The translations under genes and the position numbers were made by a program. The notes under the pieces were generated by a model. That model made no database searches. It was not told the DNA's origin and saw nothing but the letters and a program-made list of their open reading frames with translations. DNA of 64,000 nt from Lactarius indigo (taxonomy: Eukaryota; Basidiomycota; Agaricomycetes; Russulales; Russulaceae): assembly GCA_025766275.1 (NCBI GenBank), contig JAFKAC010000009.1, forward strand, positions 1,364,001 through 1,428,000. Reading direction: 5' to 3'. This document shows positions 11,820 through 22,225 of this stretch, one piece after another. Positions within the stretch are counted from its first letter, which is position 1, and each line of letters begins with the position of its first letter.

Positions 11820-13319
11820 ATGGACGCGTTAGACGCGTCTATTCTTTCCTTTGAACAACAACCATTGGATACCCTACGAATCGAATTGAAGAATGAACCC
11901 GCTTTTATGGAGAGCAGCATGCCGAAGGATGACCACACATTAACGTTCGTCTCACTTGCACGATCTTCTTCCCTTCCGGGTTCTGTACACGACTACACAG
12001 GCGCTTCTTGAAGGCTCGGGGATATAATGCATCCCAGGCGAAGCAAATGATCCTTGATTGCGTCCATTGGCGACGGACCGTGGAGGACGTCGGCATCGAA
12101 GAACTCTACCGACGAATCGACCCATACGATGTGCGTTGGCCTGCCCCACGCCGATTCGCTTCGGATATTCCGTAATAATCTGACTCGCGGGGCGAAACAG
12201 TTCCCTTGGCGCGAAGAGGTCTTCGAGAGCTGGCCAATGGGCTTCCACAAGGTGCGCCACTACTACTACATGTGCTTCGACTCCACAGGCACACGCGCTC
12301 GCACGAACGCACACGTACTCAACGGGCTGGCCATTTCAGACTGATAGGGTAAACCCACTGTCATCCCTGCGGCTCTCTACTGTACTCTGAGACGATGACG
12401 TTTTTTGCGTGTGCATGCAGTTCGGCCGTCCGGTGAACATTCAATGCTTCGGCGCGATGAACACTAAGCGGCTCTACCGCCACATAACGCCCGAGGAGCA
12501 CTGGCGCACGGTCCTCGTCAACGTCGAGTCGCTCCTCGCGGAGGTCTTCCCCGCCGCGTCCGCAGCCGCAGGCCGGCCAATACGCCAGGTGCTCGTCATC
12601 ATCGACCTCAAGGGCCTCGGGCTCGCCCAGTTCTGGGCACTCAAGACCATCGCCCGACGTTCATTCGAGATCTCCCAGAGCTACTTTCCCGAGACGTACG
12701 TCCTTTCCTTACTTCGCGTAAAAACCCCCTTTACCTCCCATGCGGCCTTAATTACAGCATGGGCCAAATGCTCGTCATCAACGCTCCGACGTCCTTCACC
12801 GCGATATGGAGCATCGTCAAACCGTGGCTCTCCCCACGCACGCTCGACAAGATCACCGTACTCGGCACGAACCAGCACCACACCGTGCTGCACGACCTCG
12901 TTGCGCCCGAGAACCTCCCCACCGCGCTCGGCGGCACATGCACATGCGACGGTGCGCGGGGCGGCTGCGCGCTCTCCAACGCCGGTCCGTGGATGGACGG
13001 CGGGCGCGCCGAGCGCCGCGCGCGCTGGCTCCGCGGCGAGATCGCAGCGCCTGGCGTGCCGTGGCCACCAAAACCACCGGCGCACGAGCCGGAGCCGGAG
13101 AAGACGCCAGCGGGAGAAGCGCCGGCAGAGAAGCTGAACGTGGAGACCGAGATGGAGATGGAGATGGAGGTGGGTGCGGATCTGGTGGAGGTGGAGATGG
13201 GAGTGGAGGGGTCGTGTGCGGCTACTGTGGCGTCTTCGTGGGGCCGCGCATCCGTCGCGGGGCTCCCCCTTCCCCTCCCACACACGGCCGCGCGCGCTCC
13301 CGTGCGGCTTGTGGTGTAG
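11820..13319 (+). CDS. CRAL-TRIO domain protein (Sec14-like)
   Basis: Six exons: 11820-11944, 12001-12130, 12201-12251, 12340-12348 (9 nt, TDR), 12421-12695 and 12758-13319, coding for 383 residues. The 9-nt exon links the CRAL-TRIO N-helices (RFLKARGYNASQAKQMILD, then FESWPMGFHK) to the lipid-binding fold (FGRPVNIQCFGAMN). The order fits the family: CRAL-TRIO N at about 40-90; a core with VLVIIDLKGLGLAQFW and YFPETMGQMLVINAPTSF at about 110-230; and then a low-complexity acidic tail (MEMEMEVG) after about residue 310. The family binds and transfers phosphatidylinositol, phosphatidylcholine or other hydrophobic ligands between membranes. An upstream in-frame ATG at 11739 would add 27 residues; I chose 11820 because the extension has no domain character. 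Confidence 0.8.
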
Positions 13320-14250
13320 AGAGGACCTTGTCTGACGTGCGTTCACGGCTCTGCTTGTCCCCCTATTTCCTTTTTTTCTTTCTCATGGGCCTGGGTTCTC
13401 TTTCGATCTCTGATCGACGGATTGCGACGACGACTGGCGACGATCTTGTCGGCTATGACGACGGTGGCGGTTGATTTCCTTTGAGTGTTTCGTGTAGTAT
13501 GCTCGCTCTCTTTGCTGCGTGTGCTTGCGCTGTTGTACATTAACTTTTGTTACTTACTGTACGCGGGCACTTAATTAAAGCCAAATCCGCTGACTTCTAG
13601 AAGAATGGTACGCATACGAGAACCCGAATCTGAGGCCCTATCATGTACAGAAGCTCGTTGCACAACCGCATGACCTGTTGCCAGTTATATCTTAAAGCTA
13701 AAAGCCTGAGGGACTTGACTACCCGCCGTAGTACCCGGATACCGTAACTCGGGAGCAGCAGGTACACACTGGCTTGGAAATGACAAATGTATTTTCGACG
13801 ATAATGCAATATATCGTCATGGTAAATAGTAGGGGTGAGTAAGGATAGTAGTGCGCACTGGGGAGGGGGGGGAGATAGAACATGTGTTTCCGAATGAAGT
13901 ACCGATACAAAGCGACCTAGCAAATATCATCTATCGTGCGAAACGATAATAAAAGGAACAATCTCAATTATCGCACACCCTTTCGAATTCTCGAAGAATC
14001 AACGAAAAGAAAGAAAGAAAAGGTGCCAAGAAGAAAGGCGAAATGGGGTTGTTGACCAACAAGAGGTTCAAAGAGCGACGAGAGGCTGTTAAGAGACTGG
14101 AACGAAGAGATAAAATTAAGGAGAGTGGGGCATGACTGTGTCGTGACAATGAGGGAAAAGAGAAAGGTTTAAAAGAAACAAAAAAAAAAAGAAACAAATA
14201 CTCCAGCGATGTTCGTTGGGAGAGATATTTAGGTGGCCGCTCGCACTTCA
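13320..14250. other. Intergenic region between convergent genes
   Basis: About 930 bp lie between the Sec14-like stop and the PX-PB1 stop. The left part is probably 3' untranslated sequence. Near 14000-14190 the + strand is purine-rich with A and AG runs, which on the opposite strand is the pyrimidine-rich 3' UTR of the PX-PB1 gene. No coding or RNA gene is visible. Confidence 0.5.
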
Positions 14251-16671
14251 TTATTGCGAAGGGTAGTAGACTTGAAGTGTGATTTTCAAGCCGCAGCGAG
14301 CAATGGCGTCTTTCCAGTCCTCCTCGTCCCAGATCGGCAGCGCGCGCGAAATGTCGCCACTCGTCGAGCTCCCGCGTCTCCCACTATTGCTATCGGTGGG
14401 GAGGACGTACGCCAGCGCAAACGCGCCATGCAGCGCGATGCTTTCCGTGCGCGCAAACTTATCGTGCACGCGCCGGCGCAGTTCCGTGAGCGCCATGTCG
14501 CGTCGCGCGCGGAAAACGACGATCGAGTCGTCCAGCACGGCCTTCACGGTCACCATTTGAGGTCCTGGCGGCACACCTAGTAGAGTTGGTGTAACCACTG
14601 TCGGTGACTGTGGGGACGGCGGCTGCTGCTGCGCCGCATGTGCGGTCACCAGGGAGTGGGCGTATAGATCATTCGGCTCGTCGACGTAGGCACCATGGTA
14701 CCGGTGGAAAAAGGATGTTGAATCTGCCGGATCTTCGCCGACGTCGAGTGGTAAGCCGACGTCATCATTGTCAAGGGGGTTCTTGTCTTCGTTTGGAACC
14801 GAGAAGGACTCAGATCCACAGAAGTACGCGTCGATAAAGTCCTCTCCGAGGTCTGACCATCCACCGTCTCCCACTTCCGCGGGCACCGGTAAGTCGAGTG
14901 GCTGTGGCTGGGAAATACTACGCGGACGGCGGCCGTGGAGCGAGCGGTTGCCGCCAGCCGTGGGGATCAGTGGGATAGAGCACACGGGTTTGGAAACTGA
15001 GTCGGCGCCCACCCAATGCGGGAAGTCTGGATCCAAGGGGGAGCCTGTGGAGCTGGGGGAGGCTGGCCAAGCCAGTTCCGAGGATGTACGCCAGGAAGAA
15101 CGGCGGCTTTGTGGAGAGAAATTAGACAGCGCGATACTTGATGGGAGCGAAGAACTTGAGGTGTATTTAGTTATTGTCTCCTTAAGCACCGAACCATCTA
15201 CGGATACTCGAAGTTCCCGGTCTAGAACGTCACCTTCACTCGAAGAAGCTTCATCGGTATCGTTCCAAACCATACAATTGCGAAAAGCGCGGTCAGTATT
15301 TGCGTCCTTCCGATTCCGCGGGGTTGGTGGTGGCAGGGAGGAAATTGGTGAACCAAGTTCACTATCTTCCGGAAGGGTCCTTAACCCTGGGGTCGCATAG
15401 GTTGGAGAATGGGGAGGACGAGATGACGGAAGTAGGTCGCGCGTAGAAGTAGATAGGAAAAGGGGAAAGTCGGATGAGACATTGAATGACTCAGCTCGAG
15501 TCGACGACGAGGTCTTAGCCCCTTGAGACTTGGATCGAAGGCGCGAAGGGGTCGTGTTGGTCGAGGATGGCGCCAGGGATGATGATGATGACGAACTATT
15601 CGAGGACGACGCGACCGTAGTGCGCTGGTGGGAATGTTGCTCATCTTCGGAAGGCCCATCGTCTCGAAACACGGAACTGACACGTGCTGGGGCAGAGGAA
15701 GGATTACGCCTGGGGATTATCCGGGAGAGACGCGAGAACGCAGATTCTGAGTCAGGTAAGGAAATCATTGAGTCGGCCGCGCGAGGGCGCCATCGTGAAG
15801 TTGAAGGCGACCGATGTACCTGGGTTGGTGGAGACAGGGAGGTGGGAGACAGGGAAGTGGGAGACGGGGAGGTGGGAGACGGGAGGGAGAGAGAAAGACT
15901 CGAATGGGAGAACATTGACGAGAATAGGGTGGAGGTCTCAGCAGTATCAGAAGTGGTCTTTGGTCGCTTTTCCTTTTCCTTGCATGCCAAGTCGTAATCA
16001 CGTCGCCAGTAGCCAAAGAAATCTCGGATGATACGGTCCTGACGGAGCTCCTGGACGAGGGACGGTACATCCTCCTCGAAGAACGCCTTTATAAGCGCAA
16101 TAAACTCGTTCTGGCGCTGATTTATGGTTTGCTGGGTTTGGCGAAACAAGGCCCCACGTTTAGTGAGCTTGGGAAGATACTGGTGAATGTCCGTTGCCAC
16201 ACTTTTGGGATCGGGTCCAGGAGGGAGGGACTCGAACGAGGCGGCACGATCGTGGATATATATGCCATTCTTCTTCACGCCCTTTCCAGCTTGGAGGCGT
16301 TGACGCTTCTCGCGGGAGATAACACCATAGCGAAGCTCCAACATATCTTGGAACCAAAGACAGTCTTCCCATCGTCGCCATACGTTGTATCCTCCAACGG
16401 TAGCACCAGTCCTGGAAGAGGTGGCATCTCCGTGAATGGGGCTTATTCGCAGACCAAAACAATATGAACCCCCTAGAGGTATGGTTAACGCACTGAGAGA
16501 ATGCAGAAATAGTGAGAACAAACCAAATTTAGTCGGGGTAAGACTATCGACCTCAAAGTAACGAGGCGCTGCACGGTAGACGGCACGTTTGTAATACTGT
16601 AGGGTGGTGAGCTGGACCCTCAGATAAAGTCGTCGCGCGACGCACGTCGTGAGAAATCGGACCAGTATCAT
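14251..16671 (-). CDS. PX domain plus C-terminal PB1 domain protein
   Basis: Modelled as two exons, 16671-16545 and 16472-14251, coding for 782 residues. The 72-nt intron is optional because the frame also stays open across it; I removed it because the join FEVDRGSYCFGLRI gives a continuous PX strand pair. The PX-like region (about residues 35-200) has YNVWRRWEDCLWFQDMLE, with an inserted basic segment, a Pro-rich linker and FFGYWRRDYDLACK. A long Ser/Pro/Thr-rich disordered middle follows. The last 95 residues look like PB1: TVKAVLDDSIVVFRARRDM, LTELRRRVHDKF, and the acidic OPCA-like stretch PIWDEEDWKDAIARCG. PX binds phosphoinositides and PB1 pairs with another PB1. Bem1 and Cdc24 carry such domains in cell polarity, but the SH3 domains of Bem1 are absent, so orthology is not claimed. 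Confidence 0.72.
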   Translation of the reverse strand: MILVRFLTTCVARRLYLRVQLTTLQYYKRAVYRAAPRYFEVDSLTPTKFGLFSLFLHSLSALTIPLGGSYCFGLRISPIHGDATSSRTGATVGGYNVWRRWEDCLWFQDMLELRYGVISREKRQRLQAGKGVKKNGIYIHDRAASFESLPPGPDPKSVATDIHQYLPKLTKRGALFRQTQQTINQRQNEFIALIKAFFEEDVPSLVQELRQDRIIRDFFGYWRRDYDLACKEKEKRPKTTSDTAETSTLFSSMFSHSSLSLSLPSPTSPSPTSLSPTSLSPPTQVHRSPSTSRWRPRAADSMISLPDSESAFSRLSRIIPRRNPSSAPARVSSVFRDDGPSEDEQHSHQRTTVASSSNSSSSSSSLAPSSTNTTPSRLRSKSQGAKTSSSTRAESFNVSSDFPLFLSTSTRDLLPSSRPPHSPTYATPGLRTLPEDSELGSPISSLPPPTPRNRKDANTDRAFRNCMVWNDTDEASSSEGDVLDRELRVSVDGSVLKETITKYTSSSSLPSSIALSNFSPQSRRSSWRTSSELAWPASPSSTGSPLDPDFPHWVGADSVSKPVCSIPLIPTAGGNRSLHGRRPRSISQPQPLDLPVPAEVGDGGWSDLGEDFIDAYFCGSESFSVPNEDKNPLDNDDVGLPLDVGEDPADSTSFFHRYHGAYVDEPNDLYAHSLVTAHAAQQQPPSPQSPTVVTPTLLGVPPGPQMVTVKAVLDDSIVVFRARRDMALTELRRRVHDKFARTESIALHGAFALAYVLPTDSNSGRRGSSTSGDISRALPIWDEEDWKDAIARCGLKITLQVYYPSQ
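15826..15890. repeat. 15-nt minisatellite inside the PX-PB1 gene
   Basis: About four imperfect tandem copies of a 15-nt unit, consensus GTGGGAGACRGGRAG on the + strand. On the coding strand they encode a repeated five-residue Ser-Pro-Thr motif (SPTSL/SPTSP) in the disordered linker. The unit length is a multiple of three, so copy-number change would not break the frame. Confidence 0.75.
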
Positions 16672-19600
16672 GACTGCCCGGTGTATTTACCTGTAGCAAC
16701 GTTGAGAAACAATAGGGAGGAGTGGTAATGGGGGGCTCACAGGAAAATATCCTAGAGTGGCCATAGCAATAGTATATATATGCGGGCCGCAGACCGAAAA
16801 GAGGGAAGAGTGGGAGAAGACGAGCTAGGTAGGGCTGTGCTGGGGTAGGGGCGGTGTCTGGAAAAGAAGGGGATGGAAGAGAGGGGGGAGATTTCCTCTG
16901 GGTCTTGAGGCGACATGGGACTGGGATATCTTATTGTTTTGGACGAGCGGACGGATAATCACGCTCGCATCTCTAGCCGATTCATCGTTTTATTTATTTA
17001 TTTAGTTATATTCTCCGAGATAAGCCCCACCCGATGCATGTGCGTCCCCTTGCCTTTTCTGCTTTCTGCATGGCTTGTATCTCAGCTCGTCATGATATCA
17101 CTTTTCCACACAGACCACTCCCTTCCTCATCGAGAATTCCTCCTTAGCCTCTTCTCTCGACGATGGGATTAGTAAATGTCTTATTTTCACCAAGACCCAA
17201 GCAATATTCTTGCCGATCCTATCCATAACCCTGCCCCGAGAGCTCACATGAGCTCACTCGTGATTTGGCATTTATAGGGTTGGTGTCACAGCTGTTGATA
17301 GGGTTCACCAGTACCACTCTGGCTACACTGTAACCACTGATCCGATCGCCACAATCTTCGGGACGCCATGTTTCCGGGATACGGACAGATCCCGCGCGAA
17401 GTTCTCTGGATACCTCACGCTTAAGTGCATCCCCTATATCCTTACCACCGTCGCTAAATCGCCACACACAAATACCACAAGGTACAGCCCGTAGACGTCT
17501 GCCACGATGCGATCACTTCGCCAACCTACCGCGTCTCGGTAGTGAACGGTCTTATATGCGCTGGCCTGCTTCGTCGGACAGTTCCGTTTTTCTCCCAAAT
17601 CAGGTACAAAAGCCCAGATTTGCGAGTAAGCTATAGAGCGCGGAAAGCGGCAGTGCTAGTTAAGGAAAACGTATTAACGTCATTGCGCCATTATTTTTTC
17701 CGCATCCCTACACCGTACTAACCGACAGGCGAGGAGGAGCAGACGTTGGGCTTGAGCACGATGGTGAAGTCCCAGCCTCTTGACAACCGCTACCTCCACT
17801 GCATTCAGGGACCGATGTGGGAGTAAGGTGAGGTGAGACCTCGTAGGAGCTTCCGCCTATATTATATCTTGTCTGCTCTCAGACTCGCGTAATCCGTCCA
17901 CCAAGCCCATTAACAGATGGATCCGTGAAACAGAAAATTGCATTGGGTGTGAGACAGCGACAACTACCACATCAAACTTAACACTTGCTCCCAAGGTCAT
18001 CGAAAGATGGTGCACTCAATCTCATACTATCATGCATGACCGGGGGAGGGTCAGATAGATGGAGTCTTGAGAGGAGATACCATCGACCTTCATCAGTACA
18101 GCCGAAACTCCCTTCGATTTCGAAACATAGACCCTCAAGCCTCAGGGTCCAGTCACACACCACGCTATATCGTGAGATTGCGCCGATGTCCGCTACAATC
18201 GCCCAAAACTAGCTTGCGTGATGTCACTTATGAAGTGGAGCTTGAGACCAGACTTGTGGTGATATCAAAAGATACACACGTAGGGGTCTGCATGACTCCT
18301 GGACGGCCCTTAGCTATAAGCAGATGGAGGCAACTTACTGCTAAAATACACTAGCAATGAATAGGTTTGCAAGTTAGGGGCAAAGCTCGAAAGGGACACC
18401 GCTGGGTTAGAAGGGTGATGCGGGACGTTCTCGCACGATAATGGGGGTCCGAAAAGTGTTGCTGGCCTCACACGCCGCGGGACTTCGCAAAAAGTGGAAG
18501 TGCTCATTGGGCCACATTACGGAACCCGGGCATTGCGTGAGAAGCCGGAAAGAAATCAGGGACGGTGGCCATAAGTAGGCACGAATAAGAACCACGAGTT
18601 GATCCACGAGGACTTGGAGCCTGCAGCCTGAGAAAGTTCACACCTACTCTGATTAGTAATAGCGAAGCTCAGGTTCAGCAGGACCGAGCGAGATGATATC
18701 TTCATTGGCTAGAACACGGCCGTCGTCGACCTTGAAGCTTGAAGTTTGAACCGAAACTCACCGCGGAAGCGGAGAATGGCCGTAACGGTGCGGCCCATAA
18801 GTGCGAAGAAACCGCGAAGCCCGACATAACGGGACGCCACTGGCACGAATCAGTACAGGGGTTGCCTTCTATTCCGGCGGGGGTACAGAAGCCCCTGCCT
18901 TCGTAAGGTAGCGTCAGAACGACCGCAAAGGGATGAACCCATCACAACGCGGCATCAGACGGAATGTCCTATTCACACACGCAGTCACGCGGAGATGGTC
19001 GATTGTTGCACACTCCGGTCATGGCCTACTGTATGGCCAGGTTGCGGGGAAAACTAACCTCTAGGGGACTGGTAGGGGTGTTTCACTTGCTTCAAAGTTG
19101 CCGGCAATGTCGGTGATTGGTACAAAAAATGAGTCAAATAGAGATTAATTCGAATTTCGTTGCCGTACTACTCCTTATTGTCTACTCTATCACTTGGTCG
19201 CGTTTTTTTGTCTCTCGCATTGAGTTACTCTCATATTGTGTTATTTGATACGTTTTCACGATTTGTCGTAAGCTTATTCTGGAAGCTCTCAACGGATTTC
19301 GGCATTAGGGACTCGGACACGGCGGTCGGGACTGGGCTCACTGGAACGATGTGGTTTCGCGCTTTCGTTGATGCTCCGAAAACCCTCCATTTCATGACGC
19401 GTCAGCGCGATGCCAGCGTGCAGGAGTGTTCATGCGCGGTAACGTCCGCTTGACTCTCGCAATGTTTCTCAAAAGGTTACCAAGAAACACGACCGTGGCG
19501 GTTACCGTAGTTCGGAAGATGTGGACCTAACAGCAGACCTGGATCAGGAGGTGGTGAGGGGTCAAGTCAAGGTCTTGTTCAAACAACTTACGGTGGTTAC

Positions 19601-20464
19601 GTCCAATGCAGCTACATAGACAATAGAACAGAATAAAATGGGAAAGCCTGGGCGTCGCCAAGCAGGGACTCCAGGAACAAGTATTTTTCGTCGCGTCTGT
19701 TCAGTGCCACCGCGCCCGAATTCACCGAGTCCAAGACGTTTCGATGGCAATTCAAAACCACTGCCATATGCAACACAAATTGTACTGTATCCCCACTGCG
19801 TTGGTTGTTTCAGTATTTGCCCCCACAATAAATAAGGCCAATTAATAAGGTCTTGTCCCTATTTTTTTTTTTTTTTGATCTCAACAATGTGTTGATTGCC
19901 CGCGGTCGAAATCGCCATCGAAATCGCTACACCCTGACCAGAACCATTTCCTGCGTCTGGACTGCTCTGCTGTTACCTCTAGCCGATATCGCCTCCGCTG
20001 ATCCTCCGCAGTTTCACGGGAGTTGTACGAATCTAGGTAGTTAGATAGATCCGTAAATCGGACGCAGCGGGTCCAATCTCGGTACCAGGCGCGCTAGATA
20101 CTCGTCGTAGCTCGTGGATCTCCAGCCACTAGTCCAGCCGCCAACAGAATTTCCCTTACTGTAAAAAAAAGCGAAGCGAAGCGGTTGCCCCCCCTCCGGC
20201 GTCACCAGCTTCACCGGTCTCGTTACGGCCTAGCACGCCAACTCAGCTAGTCACTATCGTCTATTACAATCCGAAATTGGCAACCCCGCATGAGCTGTCA
20301 CGGATCCGAACAAGTCCTTGTTTTTTCCTTGTTGGCCACGTATATTGCACTATCTGTACCAGAGAATCATCACGGGTCTATCCAAGTCAGTCCTTACACA
20401 TAGTCAAAAATTACATCGCACGCAAATCGGGGCATCCTATCAGAGATACATAATGCACTAGACA
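16672..20464. other. Gene-poor region (3.8 kb)
   Basis: No open frame here has coding character: all are short, lack splice continuity and contain no motif I recognise. The left end holds the PX-PB1 promoter, with a TATATATA run at about 16772-16780, roughly 100 bp upstream of its ATG. A 14-nt T run lies near 19863. I looked for inverted termini, target-site duplications and tRNA-like folds and found none that convince. It may be old degenerate transposon sequence or plain intergenic DNA; I cannot tell which. Confidence 0.45.
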
Positions 20465-22060
20465 CTAGAAACGCTCAGAATCGACATTGACGTTAGTCTC
20501 CATAACACGTTTCACTATTTCTTCCTCCATCTTCCGAGCGCCAGCTCGCCGCCCCTTCAACCTCTCCAGCCCGCTCCTGAGGCTCTTCATATGAACATGA
20601 ATTGGTATGGTTTCACCAACAAGCTGGGGAGCGGCCACGCGCTCACGGAGCTCTTCCATGTCCTCCGCCATCGTTTCCAGCATTTGCAACGCCGCGACTA
20701 CATGGGCAAGTGCACGATCCCGATATCCGCCAACGCCTTTGAGCAGAGCGCGATGTTCGTCCATTTTGTTAAGTTCTTCTCTGTTGCCACCTAGGATTGT
20801 CCACAGCTGTGCGAGGAGTTCTCCTCTGGCCGCGGAGATTGAGCTGTCTTCACGAGAAACGACTTCGTGGATAGATTTTAAGTGTTCCTCTAGTTTATTG
20901 AGATCAGATATAGACACCTCGGCCTCCAAGACGAGACGCTGCATATTGGCCGACAGTGTGTTCATCGCTTCGGTGAAGGTCCGCACAACAACTTGTTTAG
21001 CTGCACTTGCAGATTGAGCGAACGGCGAAAACCGCCTGAGAGAAAAGGCTGAGGACTTGGAGTTAGCAGCTTCGATTGCGTGAAGAGCATAGTCGTTGAC
21101 GGCGATGACGCTTCAATTGATTGTCAACATAAACTATCTTTTAGGATAGAGAATTACGTACTTGTCCACGGCGCCTCCAACTCGAGAGCTGAAGCGCGTC
21201 AGCCCACGGCCAACCTTGCGTGCGTCCTTGACAAACTCGCCCAAGGAGTCCGCGAGAACGTCGCGACTATTGAGGTTGCTGACACGCACTAGCGTCACGA
21301 GGTCGCTTGTCGCAATCTCGGCTTTCTTTATTTCGAGGGCGAGTCCAGGGCCCTCTACAGTTTCGTCGAGAAGCGACTCGAGTGTCTTGCTTTCGACATC
21401 CAAGAGGCGTGGAAAATCGGCCCTTCGAGGGACACGATTTGAAGGTGAAGTGGGATGGGCCTGGGGGGTGGGGCAGGCGAGCGAAACGATTGGAATGCTG
21501 CAAATCGGCGCTAGAGCAGCTCCGATGGTTCCTGAGGCAATGGAAATGGCGTATGTGCAAGCAAAGATAACGAGGACAAAAGAAATTGGTGTCTTCAACA
21601 TGCGTAACACCGCGCTGAGTATGTCTGAGACGTAATGCAGCGTATCCAAAGCCAGGGTTCCGAGGCCTGTGCTCGGAATGGCTGCTGACTGAGGCGGCAG
21701 TCCCGGCAAAACTGCGTTCTCGGGGTACTTGGGCAGGGGTACGGGAGTCAAGCGTTCCGGGGCCTGGCCTGGAATGGTTGTTGGCTGAGGCGGTCCAGCG
21801 ATAAAACTGGATTCTTGTGGTACTCGAGCAGGCGTACGGGAATCTCCATGAATATTCCGTCTGGAAGATGTCAGTGAAGTTGGTTTTCGTCTGCGTACAC
21901 TACTTCTTGTAGCGCTTCTGAGCGAGTTGGAGGGAGTGCTCAACGTAGACGGCGGTCTGGAGGGACGATTTGGTTCGTCGTCCTCAACGTCCTCCCACGA
22001 GTTGTCATCTTCAGGGGTTTCCTGTCGTTTTCTTTCTTGTTCGTCCAAAATCTGGGTCAT
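20465..22060 (-). CDS. Hypothetical membrane protein with coiled-coil C-terminus
   Basis: Two exons, 22060-21162 and 21110-20465, coding for 514 residues; the intron joins GGAVDN to VIAVNDYALHAIEAANS in frame. I do not recognise the family. The acidic N-terminus (WEDVEDDEPNRP) is followed by a basic Ser/Thr/Arg-rich region and a Pro-rich linker. A strongly hydrophobic segment lies at about residues 158-178 (SFVLVIFACTYAISIAS), possibly with a second up to about 195. The rest is mostly helical with coiled-coil character, for example LVLEAEVSISDLNKLEEHL. One or two membrane passes with a large coiled-coil domain suggests an organelle or tether protein, but this is inference. The start at 22060 is the first in-frame ATG; upstream the frame is closed by a stop. 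It is divergent from the HEATR5 gene, 165 bp away. Confidence 0.62.
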
Positions 22061-22225
22061 CTTGTGCAGCGAAAGTAAGAGACGCCTGTTCAGGTTGGTG
22101 TCCACCTGTTGTACTCATGGTTGACATGCTCTTACCACGTGATCCCACCCGCGCAATTACCGTACTTCTGCCCAAATATATGCGCGTTATCACCTGATGA
22201 AGTGACCTCCGGCCGACAGTGAATT

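Noticed and set aside
12806..13474. 222-codon + strand frame overlapping the Sec14-like last exon
   Set aside because: It is Arg-rich, out of frame with the CRAL-TRIO exon, and unsupported by splicing.
17219..17467. Candidate degenerate transposon or solo LTR near 17.2-17.6 kb
   Set aside because: I found no paired terminal repeats, target duplication or coding remnants.
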